DNA of 64,000 nt from Muribaculum intestinale. GTDB lineage: Bacteria; Bacteroidota; Bacteroidia; Bacteroidales; Muribaculaceae. The stretch spans positions 2,108,001-2,172,000 of the forward strand of contig NZ_CP021421.1 in NCBI RefSeq assembly GCF_002201515.1. The letters run 5' to 3'. Within the stretch, counting starts at the first letter, position 1, and every line of letters begins with the position of its first letter. A program made the translations under genes and the position numbers. Positions 52,965 to 60,802 of the stretch are shown piece by piece. The notes beneath the pieces were generated by a model, which saw only the letters and a list, made by a program, of their open reading frames with translations, made no database searches and was not told the DNA's origin.

Positions 52965-53576
52965 TTATACAGGGTCAATGAAGTTTTTCAATTCGTTATA
53001 TAGTCGGTGTACAGGGAGTCCCATCACGTTGTAGAAACTGCCGCTGATACTTTCGATACCGATTGCACCTATCCATTCCTGGATACCGTAGGCTCCGGCT
53101 TTGTCGAGCGGACGATATTTCTCTACATAATACTGTATCTCATCGTCGGAAATGGCGGCAAACCGTACGTCGGTGCTTACCGAGAATGTATGTCGGTGGA
53201 TTGAGTCGGTGAGGGTGACTCCGGTAACTACAGTCTGACTCCGGTCACGAAGTGCTTTCAGCATTTCTATGGCATCGGCTTCGTCCTTTGGTTTGCCGAG
53301 AATCATACCGTCGATTATCACCACGGTATCGGCGGTGATTATTATTTCGTCATCTTTCAGGTGGCTGCAATAAGCGTCGCCTTTTTTCTGAGAAAGATGT
53401 GCCGGCACATCCTCGATTGGCATGTCGGGGCTGTATGTTTCGTCGACGTCGATGCTTTCGGCTATTTCAAACGGAATGTCAAGCATCGCGAGGAGTTCAC
53501 GTCGACGAGGAGAATGGCTTGCGAGGAGCAATCTACGGCCGTTGATAAAATCGGTAGGGACTGTTGACTTTGCCAT
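52965..53576 (-). CDS. maf: Maf-like nucleotide pyrophosphatase
   Basis: I start at the ATG at 53576 (MAKSTVPTDF); the frame opens 17 codons upstream at a TTG. The 203 residues show LLLASHSPRRRELLAMLDIPFEI, ADTVVIIDGMILGKP and YRPLDKAGAYGIQEW with GAIGIESISGSFYNVMGLP, the diagnostic Maf motifs. The family hydrolyses non-canonical or pyrimidine NTPs, acting as a house-cleaning enzyme. It lies 29 bp after the GH84 stop on the same strand, so it is likely expressed from that promoter. Confidence 0.93.
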   Translation of the reverse strand: MAKSTVPTDFINGRRLLLASHSPRRRELLAMLDIPFEIAESIDVDETYSPDMPIEDVPAHLSQKKGDAYCSHLKDDEIIITADTVVIIDGMILGKPKDEADAIEMLKALRDRSQTVVTGVTLTDSIHRHTFSVSTDVRFAAISDDEIQYYVEKYRPLDKAGAYGIQEWIGAIGIESISGSFYNVMGLPVHRLYNELKNFIDPV

Positions 53577-53605
53577 TATGGTAGGCTGTGTATGAATTAT
53601 CGGTG

Positions 53606-56167
53606 TCAGAGCACTACTATCTCGCAAATGTCAGCTCCTGCCGAGCTGAAGTTGACTTTAGTTGTGCCGTTTGCAAGATTGATTTTGCGCCAAGGTGTAG
53701 TAATTGTATCGGATGACACGATATTGCCTTTTGCGTCTATCTGGTCGACAGTGACAGGATTGTCGATTGTCTTGCTGAGTACAAGAATTGAGTTGGCTCC
53801 GCTCTCGGGAGTGATGTTCCAAGTGTCTCCCGCAAGGGTAGAATATGTGTCGGGATTATTGTCAAAGGCGTTGAGCATGATGTCGACTGCAGATGCGGTA
53901 GCGCTGTAGGGAAGATTGTCGGCGGTGACGGGATTTACGAAGAATTCTCTCACTGTGGTCCAGCTTGTGCGCTTGGAGTCGAGTCTCTTTATGCGCACGT
54001 AGCGGGCATCGATTCCGTTGTCATCTTTCCAGATGATATCATACGTCTCCTTTAGCGGAGATGTGAGGTCGGTCCATGTATGTCCGTCGGCTGATGCCTG
54101 AAGTACGACATTGTCGAAATAATCGGTGTCGGCTGTAGAGTTACGTCCCTGCATCACGCGTATGTTGTTGACTTTACGGAGTGTGCCGAGGTCGAGACCA
54201 ATCCAGTCGCCATCTTTCTGCGCTTCAGCCGAGGTATAGTGGTTTGTGGTATCTCTGTCGGTCATCAGGCGCGACTGGCGTGTGGCCAGGTTGGGATATG
54301 AGCCGATAGGGATATGAATGGCCGGAGTGTTTCCGGCAACTCGACCGTAGAATCCGATTACCATGTCTTCGAGCGCATTCTCGATAAAAGGCTGCAGTTT
54401 CAGGGTGCCTGATTTGTGGGCGTCGTAGGCTTTGCGTTCTTCAGGAGTCATAAGCGCATCTACATATCCGGTCCAAAATATTGAGTCGTTGCCGGCGCGG
54501 TATTGTTCAATCAGGCCGATGGCTTCAACTCCGCGCTTGCCGAGTTTGCCAAATTCGGTAAGCCAGGGCTTAAGCTCCTTCATCAGCAGTTGATTGTTGC
54601 ATTTCGCCTCCATAGTGGCAGGCACTTTCTCGATTTTCTCAAATTCAGCCAGCATAGCCGCGGCTTTTTCAGGAGTGTATTCGTTGAGAGAGAAGGTCGA
54701 AGTTTCCCACGATTCATCACGTCGGTATCCGTTTTCGGTGTCTGCAGAGTGTATGGCGAATGTGCGGTATGCGTCAGTGGCATCGGGGGCGAGATCGGAT
54801 AGGGCGCGTTCCCAGTTGTCGATGGCATTGTAGGCGGGGGTATTCCAGGTATAGTCGGCTACACCATAAAGAGCCAGTTTAGAGGCTTCGCCATGTTCCA
54901 TGGGGTTTGTCCCGAATCCTACAACATCTTCTTCTGTGATTGTAGTGTCCAGTCCGTATACCGGGCCCTGAAGTATGAAATTCCGGCAGTAGTCAGATAC
55001 GGGATAGTTCCACCACCAGAATCCGGGGCGGCGGATAAGACCGTTGAAGAAGTCCATTGTTTCGTGTGTAAGGTCGCTGCAAACTACGTCGCCGGTATAG
55101 AATACTTCTATCGATTTGTCGAGCGAGCGCCCGTATGTGGCCAGTGCGCCGGCCGAATCGGTTTTGGCCCATAGGCGCGAATAATCGGTCGGGCATACTA
55201 CGAGATTGCTTACATCGCCTTTCTTTTTCACAAACTCTCGGTTGAGACGGTTGAACAGGTCGACCTGTTTCACCGGATTGCGTCCTTCGCCGTCGATATC
55301 ATCAAAGAATAGAGCGAATGCCCTTACTCCCAGGTCGTACATCATATCGAGCTTGTTGACAAGGCTATCGTAGTCGGCTTCGTTCCAGCGGATATCTCCC
55401 CCGGGGTGGATTGCCCAGATGAAGTCGACATGGTTGCGGTTGGCGGCCTCTACCAGTTCCTTGATTTTTTTAGCTTCGGGTTCAGGGTAGGGCTGTCTCC
55501 AGTGGGGAGTGCTGTGATAGGGGTCGTCCTTAGGCCCGAAGAAATAGCTGTTGAGCTTGTTTTTCCCATAGTAGTCAATGAGCGACAGGCGCACATCGTG
55601 GCTCCATGGAGCACCATAGAATCCCTCTATGACACCTCGGCGCGACAGCGATGGCCAGTCGTTGATAGTCATATGCGGAATAGTGCCAGATGAGGCAATT
55701 TCCGATGTGAGTATCTGGCGCAGGGTCTGCAGACCGTAGAAAGCGCCTGCCTCATCATATCCTGTTATGGTGACTCCTTTTTTATCAACGGTAAGTTTAT
55801 AGGCTTCCGGTCGAAGTTCGACTCCATTTTTTTTAGCCTGTTTTTCTCCGAAATCAATAGACAGGTCTATTCCTCCGGGTACGACTTCTGCTATTGTATA
55901 AGCAAATTTTCCTTTTTTATCGTTGATTTTTTTTGTGGCAGGGAGAGTGTAGACTGATGTGCGGTCGATGTCGATGCTGTGGGGGGTGGGGTTTATTATC
56001 AGCCCCTGATGATCAATTTTTTTTCCGGGCACAGGGTTGAGTTGCTGTACCTCTGAACGTTGCGACGAAAGATCAAACGCACCTTCGTCGGCTGCAGCTG
56101 TGTTTGGTACTGTGGCGCATATGACGGCAGTCATTGCGGCTGAAATCATAGTTTTCATTAGGTTCAT
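53606..56167 (-). CDS. Exported GH84 beta-N-acetylglucosaminidase (O-GlcNAcase/hyaluronidase-like)
   Basis: The 853 residues have a signal peptide (1-26), a GH20/84-type N-terminal domain with EAYKLTVDKKGVTITG, and the catalytic barrel with RRGVIEGFYGAPWSHD and FALFFDDIDGEG (catalytic Asp289-Asp290 pair). A helical linker follows (about 470-600), then a C-terminal discoidin-like F5/8C domain (about 650-760, YIGSYPNL-type to RVKRLDSKRTSWTTVREFFV). Family enzymes remove beta-GlcNAc from mucin or O-GlcNAc proteins. It is convergent with the glycosidase cassette and may share mucin-type substrates. Confidence 0.9.
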   Translation of the reverse strand: MNLMKTMISAAMTAVICATVPNTAAADEGAFDLSSQRSEVQQLNPVPGKKIDHQGLIINPTPHSIDIDRTSVYTLPATKKINDKKGKFAYTIAEVVPGGIDLSIDFGEKQAKKNGVELRPEAYKLTVDKKGVTITGYDEAGAFYGLQTLRQILTSEIASSGTIPHMTINDWPSLSRRGVIEGFYGAPWSHDVRLSLIDYYGKNKLNSYFFGPKDDPYHSTPHWRQPYPEPEAKKIKELVEAANRNHVDFIWAIHPGGDIRWNEADYDSLVNKLDMMYDLGVRAFALFFDDIDGEGRNPVKQVDLFNRLNREFVKKKGDVSNLVVCPTDYSRLWAKTDSAGALATYGRSLDKSIEVFYTGDVVCSDLTHETMDFFNGLIRRPGFWWWNYPVSDYCRNFILQGPVYGLDTTITEEDVVGFGTNPMEHGEASKLALYGVADYTWNTPAYNAIDNWERALSDLAPDATDAYRTFAIHSADTENGYRRDESWETSTFSLNEYTPEKAAAMLAEFEKIEKVPATMEAKCNNQLLMKELKPWLTEFGKLGKRGVEAIGLIEQYRAGNDSIFWTGYVDALMTPEERKAYDAHKSGTLKLQPFIENALEDMVIGFYGRVAGNTPAIHIPIGSYPNLATRQSRLMTDRDTTNHYTSAEAQKDGDWIGLDLGTLRKVNNIRVMQGRNSTADTDYFDNVVLQASADGHTWTDLTSPLKETYDIIWKDDNGIDARYVRIKRLDSKRTSWTTVREFFVNPVTADNLPYSATASAVDIMLNAFDNNPDTYSTLAGDTWNITPESGANSILVLSKTIDNPVTVDQIDAKGNIVSSDTITTPWRKINLANGTTKVNFSSAGADICEIVVL

Positions 56168-56202
56168 TTTAAGGGGATAGTTATAGTTTGAAGATTGATT
56201 GG

Positions 56203-56210
56203 CAAATATA
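56203..56210 (-). promoter_or_regulatory. Candidate -7 box for the GH84 gene
   Basis: TATATTTG on the minus strand, 36 bp before the ATG at 56167. No clear -33 TTG. Confidence 0.45.
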
Positions 56211-56248
56211 AAAATCAGTAGATTATTTATTTCTTAATTATTGGCGTA

Positions 56249-56773
56249 TTACCATCCGAAGGCTTTTTCATCTTTCATCCAGTGGCCTTGTGCACGCATT
56301 ATCTCCTCAATAAGGTCGCGGCCTACACCATATCCGCCATCGCATGGCGATATGTATCGTGCAGTCTCCTTTATTTCGCGAGCCGCATCGCGAGGAGCTA
56401 CCGGGAGTCCGACATGGCGCATTACTTCATAGTCGGGTATGTCGTCTCCAGCGTATGCCACCTCTTCCGGTTTAAGGCCACGGCTTTTCATCCATTCGTG
56501 TAGAATGTTGATTTTGACGCCGGCTTTCATATATATGTCCTTAACGCCGAGTCCGCTGAAGCGGTCGTATACGGCCTGTGAGTCGGCTCCTGTGATAATA
56601 GCAATCTTGTAGCCGCATTTCACGGCAAGCTGTATGGCATAGCCATCCTTTATATTGACCATGCGTTGTGGCATCCCGTCGCCTCCCAGAGGTATGCAAG
56701 AGGGTGATAGCACACCGTCTACATCGAATACTATGCCGCGTATGAGCTCCAAGTCGTAGTCAATCTTGCTCAT
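56249..56773 (-). CDS. kdsC: 3-deoxy-D-manno-octulosonate 8-phosphate phosphatase (KdsC-like)
   Basis: The 174-residue HAD protein has VFDVDGVLSPS (residues 15-25, nucleophile and Mg2+ Asp), IITGADSQAVYDR (motif II) and VAYAGDDIPDYEVM (motif IV). There is no cap domain, which fits the tetrameric KdsC type that dephosphorylates KDO-8-P in lipid A core synthesis. Its 5' end overlaps the DUF2520 gene by 4 bp, so they are translationally coupled. Confidence 0.9.
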   Translation of the reverse strand: MSKIDYDLELIRGIVFDVDGVLSPSCIPLGGDGMPQRMVNIKDGYAIQLAVKCGYKIAIITGADSQAVYDRFSGLGVKDIYMKAGVKINILHEWMKSRGLKPEEVAYAGDDIPDYEVMRHVGLPVAPRDAAREIKETARYISPCDGGYGVGRDLIEEIMRAQGHWMKDEKAFGW

Positions 56774-57585
56774 TTGTTGAAATATTTTAGTATTGAGTCT
56801 GATAGCAGTGAATATATTTCCCGGTCATCGCCCTGGAGCATTGATTCGTGGGATGCTATTACCGACCGGTCGCCACGTCGGGCAGGCCCTGTCTGTCCGT
56901 CGCGAGGCCCGGTTGTCATCGCTTTAGTGAGCGTAGCCTCGATAAGTGGTGCAAATACACGTATGTCAAGTCCTTCATCGTGGAGAAGAGTGTCGGCCTT
57001 GAGCCACATGTAGTTGGCAAAATTGCATGCAAAAACAGCTGCGATATGAAGTCGGCGGCGCCTGTCGGAGTCGGCATCGTATATGTGGGATGTGAATATC
57101 GCGGCGGTCTTCTTCAGTTTGCCGGCGGCCTCAGGTGTGGAGGCTTCAATGAATACCGGTACCTGTGCCATGTCGACATCTACATCACGTGAGAATGTCT
57201 GCAACGGATAGAATACACCATGGGCATCGCCGACACCATCCAAAGCCGTAGCCGGTATTGAGCCGGAGGTGTGCGCCCATATGCCTTTGCGGCCTTTAAG
57301 CTGCATTGCAAGCGGGATTATGGCGTCGTCGCTTACCGAAATCAGATACAGGTCGGCTTCGAGTGTTATGTCATTGATATTTTCTACGGCTTCGGCGCCG
57401 ATGTCGTGTGCAAGAGTTTCGGCATGACGTGGATTGCGCGACCATATCTGCACGATATTCGGAGCAAGCACTTTGGCCAGATGTGTGGCCACGTTTCCGG
57501 AGCCCAGCAGTACAATGCGCACTGAATCGTCTGATGACTGCCCGGTCAACGTTCCTTCCATTCGTTTATATGTACCTTCTCCCAT
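56770..57585 (-). CDS. Rossmann-fold DUF2520 protein
   Basis: The 271 residues contain a Rossmann motif VRIVLLGSGNVATHLAKVL (residues 22-40) and an oxidoreductase-like second domain (HIAAVFACNFANYMWLKADTLL). The DUF2520 family resembles 6-phosphogluconate or ketopantoate reductases but has no assigned substrate. ATG at 57585 or 57561 could start it; both overlap the nitroreductase stop. The downstream kdsC overlaps by 4 bp, a context common in Bacteroidales. Confidence 0.85.
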   Translation of the reverse strand: MGEGTYKRMEGTLTGQSSDDSVRIVLLGSGNVATHLAKVLAPNIVQIWSRNPRHAETLAHDIGAEAVENINDITLEADLYLISVSDDAIIPLAMQLKGRKGIWAHTSGSIPATALDGVGDAHGVFYPLQTFSRDVDVDMAQVPVFIEASTPEAAGKLKKTAAIFTSHIYDADSDRRRRLHIAAVFACNFANYMWLKADTLLHDEGLDIRVFAPLIEATLTKAMTTGPRDGQTGPARRGDRSVIASHESMLQGDDREIYSLLSDSILKYFNK

Positions 57586-58082
57586 AGCAGTTTTTCCAGA
57601 TTCTGTGGCTTTTTCTCTTCTGCAGGATGTCCGATTGTTATTATCGCAACTGGAAGAATGGTGTCAGGCATATCAAGTACATTTTGTACGTAAGTTTCAG
57701 ACTCGAGGTCGCGGTCGGTATATCGTCCGCGTATCTGTATCCAGCAAGAGCCGAGTCCGAGATCCTGTGCCTGAAGCTGTATGAAAGTCGCGGCGATTGC
57801 AGCATCTTCAATCCATGGGTCGCTTGCCTCCACATCGACAGCTACCACTATGGCAAGCGGTGCTTTAGCAATCGGCATTGCTCCGGCTTCTTTGCATTTG
57901 CTGAGAGCTTCAAGCCTGGCGGCGTCCTCTACTATTACAAACTGCCATGGGCGGCTGCTTTTACTTGTGGGGGCCATTAAGGCAGCCTCCATGATGGTCT
58001 TGACATCTTCAGCTGATATCTCTTCGTCGGTATATCGGCGTATACTGCGACGGTTTGTTATAAGGTCGTGGAATGAAGTCAT
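57546..58082 (-). CDS. Nitroreductase-family flavoprotein
   Basis: I use the ATG at 58082 (MTSFHDLITNRRSIRRYTDEE); ATGs at 58106 and 58130 are in frame upstream. The 178 residues show the FMN-binding opening RRSIRRY, APTSKSSRPWQFVIVED, and LGSCWIQIRGRY in the second half. These enzymes reduce quinones or nitro compounds with NAD(P)H. It overlaps the start of the DUF2520 gene, and three genes follow in the same direction, suggesting one transcript through kdsC. Confidence 0.9.
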   Translation of the reverse strand: MTSFHDLITNRRSIRRYTDEEISAEDVKTIMEAALMAPTSKSSRPWQFVIVEDAARLEALSKCKEAGAMPIAKAPLAIVVAVDVEASDPWIEDAAIAATFIQLQAQDLGLGSCWIQIRGRYTDRDLESETYVQNVLDMPDTILPVAIITIGHPAEEKKPQNLEKLLWEKVHINEWKER

Positions 58083-58150
58083 TGTATTGAAGGATATATT
58101 TGACATATGCAATCTCTGTACGATTGCCATGAAAACTCACGGTATGAAGG

Positions 58151-59158
58151 TTATCTGCGGCATACCCAAGCCTGCGGGTATCGGTCGGAAAATCCTTCCT
58201 GCGACATTGGACGTCGGGCAGCCTCAAAAGTCTTGCCTGTGGCCACGTATATGCGATAACGGCCGTCGCATTCAAGCAGATGCATTTCATTGCCGTTGGG
58301 GTGCTCTTCGATATATTCCGAGGCCTTGTAAGCCGAAGGAAGGGATGCTACAACAAGGAAGTAGCGGTCGGTGGCGTCGCAGCGGATGCTTTCTACCGGA
58401 GCAGGTCCTTCGCGTTTTACGATAGGGGTGGTGATGACTGTGGCTGTGCCGTATGTCGAGTCAGGCATAGCTATCGCCAAAGTGAGCCGGCGTGTGCGGC
58501 TGTCAAGTGTCTTTAGCTCATCGCATGCCGACGATTTGCTCCGTTCGATAGACGGGGCCATTGAAGCGCGCATGGCGCGGTTGTCGACAATCGGCGTCGA
58601 CAGCATGAGTCCAAGCATAATTAGCGCTACCATAGCAGCCGCTACCTGGAGTATTCCGCGCCTGACAGGCGCATATGAACCCGAGGCCTCAGTCGTTTGT
58701 GAGTTTTCATCGGCGACATGCTGCGCTGATGAATGTAAACTCAGCGGAGTGGCTTTTACTGCGCTCAATCCGATATAGCGTGGGGATACATCAGCACTTT
58801 CGAATGGCTCGAACGTCGGGACACCTTCTTCGGACAGCGACAATACTCCGAGATGTCCGAGGCCTGTTTCACCTTCCTGTTGCAACTGGTAGCGCATCGC
58901 ATTCACACAATCGGTCACAATCTGTGCGGCCTGGTCGTATGTAAGGCGGTGGCGACGGGCAACGGAACTTACAAGCAGTCCGTCGTTGTGTACAAGTTCG
59001 GCATTAAAGGTAATCGAACGTCGGGGTGGAAATATGCATTCCAGTTCCGAGTCAATAGATGCGGGAGTATGGTGTGCTATAAGCGCACCAAGGCCCGGCA
59101 CGACAACGCAGTCATGTCGGAGCACCAGATATTCTATATGCTCGATTATCGATATCAC
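58151..59158 (-). CDS. HU-domain (CCDC81-type) protein fused to a SPOR domain
   Basis: The start is a GTG at 59158; no ATG precedes the first domain and a stop lies just upstream. The 335 residues open with the tandem HU-like module (IEHIEYLVLRHDCVVVPGLGALIAHH, residues 5-130). A TM helix follows near 170-190 (AAAMVALIMLGLMLSTPIV), and a C-terminal SPOR-type domain (about 255-330, RYFLVVASLPSAYKASEYIEE) would bind denuded peptidoglycan at the septum. Such fusions are common in Bacteroidetes and probably link the division site with DNA or proteins inside the cell. The promoter places the transcription start at or beside the GTG. Confidence 0.87.
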   Translation of the reverse strand: MISIIEHIEYLVLRHDCVVVPGLGALIAHHTPASIDSELECIFPPRRSITFNAELVHNDGLLVSSVARRHRLTYDQAAQIVTDCVNAMRYQLQQEGETGLGHLGVLSLSEEGVPTFEPFESADVSPRYIGLSAVKATPLSLHSSAQHVADENSQTTEASGSYAPVRRGILQVAAAMVALIMLGLMLSTPIVDNRAMRASMAPSIERSKSSACDELKTLDSRTRRLTLAIAMPDSTYGTATVITTPIVKREGPAPVESIRCDATDRYFLVVASLPSAYKASEYIEEHPNGNEMHLLECDGRYRIYVATGKTFEAARRPMSQEGFSDRYPQAWVCRR

Positions 59159-59162
59159 TACG

Positions 59163-59194
59163 CAAAGTTAGTCACTTCCTGTCATTTTTCAAAA
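59163..59194 (-). promoter_or_regulatory. Near-consensus promoter of the HU-SPOR gene
   Basis: On the minus strand TTTTG (ending at 59190) and TAACTTTG (59163-59170) are spaced by exactly 19 nt. The -7 box ends 5 nt before the GTG start codon, so the mRNA would begin at the start codon itself. Confidence 0.7.
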
Positions 59195-59258
59195 CGAAAC
59201 GCCACGTTTTTATCTCGGCGCCGTGTGGTGCCGAGTTCATGCAGGATACAATGCGGGT

Positions 59259-59888
59259 TTAATCATCGAAAAAGCTGGTGAAGTATCTGCGCTCTTGTTC
59301 GGGCACTCCTCCGTTGGCTTCCCTTTGAGAGCGGATAGCTTTGATTAGAAACGCCATGTTGCGTCCGAGGTTGCGCATTGTCTGAAGTCCCTCCAGGTCA
59401 TTGTCGACATCGGCGGCCTTGAAGCCGTGGACTTCATTCCAATATGTGCTTGATACTACCGGCATGGAGCTGATAGTGAAATATTTGTTGATTTCATCCA
59501 TGGCCGATGTAGAGCCTGCTCGACGTGATGAGATTACGGCGGCTCCTACTTTCATTGTCTTGTCGACAGTGGTCATTGTACTGTAAAACAATCGGTCGAG
59601 AAATGCAATAGCCTGTCCGTTGGCGTGTGCGTAATATACCGGAGTGCCTACTACGATGCCGTCGGCTTCGGCAAATTTGGGTGCGGTTTCGTTGACGATG
59701 TCGTTGAATACACACTGTCCGTGCTCGCGACAATGGTTGCATGCTATGCATCCGCGTATGTCGCGGTTGGCGATATTTATAAGCTCGGTGTCTACACCAT
59801 TGTCGTGGAGTGTGTTTTCAAGCTCGGTAAGAGCGCGTGCCGTACACCCGTTGATATGGGCGCTTCCGTTGAATATGAGTACTTTCAT
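59259..59888 (-). CDS. NAD(P)H-dependent FMN reductase/flavodoxin-like protein
   Basis: The 209 residues open KVLIFNGSAHINGCTARALTEL, the flavodoxin-like phosphate-binding loop. They continue with an IACNHCREHGQCVFND Cys-rich segment (residues about 48-63) and GTPVYYAHANGQAIAFLDRL, as in the flavodoxin-like NADPH-dependent reductases annotated as azo or iron-sulfur flavoproteins. The CxxC...C cluster may bind a metal centre. It is a separate unit from the HU-SPOR gene, and a repeat element lies upstream at 60.0 kb. Confidence 0.87.
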   Translation of the reverse strand: MKVLIFNGSAHINGCTARALTELENTLHDNGVDTELINIANRDIRGCIACNHCREHGQCVFNDIVNETAPKFAEADGIVVGTPVYYAHANGQAIAFLDRLFYSTMTTVDKTMKVGAAVISSRRAGSTSAMDEINKYFTISSMPVVSSTYWNEVHGFKAADVDNDLEGLQTMRNLGRNMAFLIKAIRSQREANGGVPEQERRYFTSFFDD

Positions 59889-60010
59889 TTTGGTATGGGC
59901 CGATTATAAACAGACCGGAATTAGGATGACTCCGGTATAGATATTAACGCATGGCGGCGATGAAAATATTATATTCTGTTTCCCAATATTTGTTAATGCC
60001 GGAGGTTCCT

Positions 60011-60108
60011 GTGGTCATGTACATAAAGTACACTCCTTCGTCACATGTCGAAAATCGACTCAAGCTATACGACCCTGGCAGCAACATTTATTATTAAACA
60101 AGCTCTTA
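60011..60108. mobile_element. Element-family copy (right half) upstream of the Crp/Fnr gene
   Basis: TGTAC (60018-60022) and GTACA (60028-60032) form a short hairpin, followed by CTCCTTCGTCACA. The copy ends CAAGCTCTTA at 60108, 90 nt after the stem. Its 23 nt at 60074-60096 are the exact reverse complement of 9041-9063. No coding region is present. Confidence 0.65.
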
Positions 60109-60153
60109 ATTATTTTTGAGGATTTGAATGGCAGGGGTATTGAGAAAAAACGT

Positions 60154-60161
60154 TAATTTTG
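60154..60161 (+). promoter_or_regulatory. Candidate -7 box for the Crp/Fnr gene
   Basis: TAATTTTG lies 9 bp before the ATG at 60171, implying a leader of only a few nucleotides. There is no TTG at the usual -33 spacing. Confidence 0.45.
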
Positions 60162-60170
60162 TGTAACGAT

Positions 60171-60743
60171 ATGGCGCAGTTTAATCTATATGACTCTCTG
60201 ATTGACCTCTCGATGATAAAGAGTTATTGTCGCGAGAAAGGCAGTTTGTGCCTTTATGCAAAAGAGGAACACTTTGTGCAACAGGGAGAGGTCGGTAAAT
60301 ATCTTGGAGTTGTCGAATCCGGCTATTTCAAATATCAAGTTATCACTTCCTCCGGCAAAGAGGCCGTTGTTGGATTTGCCTTCGAGGGTGAGATTGTCGT
60401 CGATTTTTACAACTCATATAATCGCTGTCCATCTGAAATTACAATCAAAGCCGGATCCGCTTCATCTGTGTCGCAAATCCGAATATCAGAAGCGAGGGAA
60501 TTGATTAATACCACATTCGATGGTAATCTTTCCTCTCTTAATGGCATCTTGTTCAATGAGATTTATGTTCGCTATCTTGAACTCTACCGCAAGACTCCGA
60601 CAGAGCGTTATATTGATTTGATCAATCAGTATCCTCAGATTTTTGACATAGTTTCGCTACGCGATATAGCTTCGTATTTACTTATTACTCCCGTATATCT
60701 CAGCCGAATCCGAAAGATTATCGCAATAAATACGGGCGAATAA
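60171..60743 (+). CDS. Crp/Fnr-family transcription regulator
   Basis: I use the ATG at 60171 (MAQFNLYDSL); the frame opens four codons earlier at a TTG. The 190 residues contain the cyclic-nucleotide-binding fold (about 25-115, HFVQQGEVGKYLGVVESGYFKY and VVGFAFEGEIVVDFYN) and a C-terminal winged helix (about 155-190, FDIVSLRDIASYLLITPVYLSRIRKII). The usual cAMP phosphate-binding RxS motif is not evident, so the ligand may differ or be absent. It lies 58 bp upstream of a TonB receptor gene whose start overlaps a palindrome of CRP-like spacing. Confidence 0.85.
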   Translation: MAQFNLYDSLIDLSMIKSYCREKGSLCLYAKEEHFVQQGEVGKYLGVVESGYFKYQVITSSGKEAVVGFAFEGEIVVDFYNSYNRCPSEITIKAGSASSVSQIRISEARELINTTFDGNLSSLNGILFNEIYVRYLELYRKTPTERYIDLINQYPQIFDIVSLRDIASYLLITPVYLSRIRKIIAINTGE

Positions 60744-60780
60744 AACTTGTTTTACGCCGAAGTCATTTTGTCTTCCGAAC

Positions 60781-60802
60781 TTTGCCGAATAATATCGGCA
60801 AA
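60781..60802 (+). promoter_or_regulatory. Palindromic operator candidate on the TonB-receptor start codon
   Basis: TTTGCCGA and TCGGCAAA are perfect arms with a 6-nt spacer ATAATA. The second arm ends on the first base of the ATG. A 6-nt spacer is also the spacing of the CRP half-sites TGTGA-N6-TCACA. The neighbouring gene encodes a Crp/Fnr regulator, so repression or activation of this receptor is a natural guess. Confidence 0.5.
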
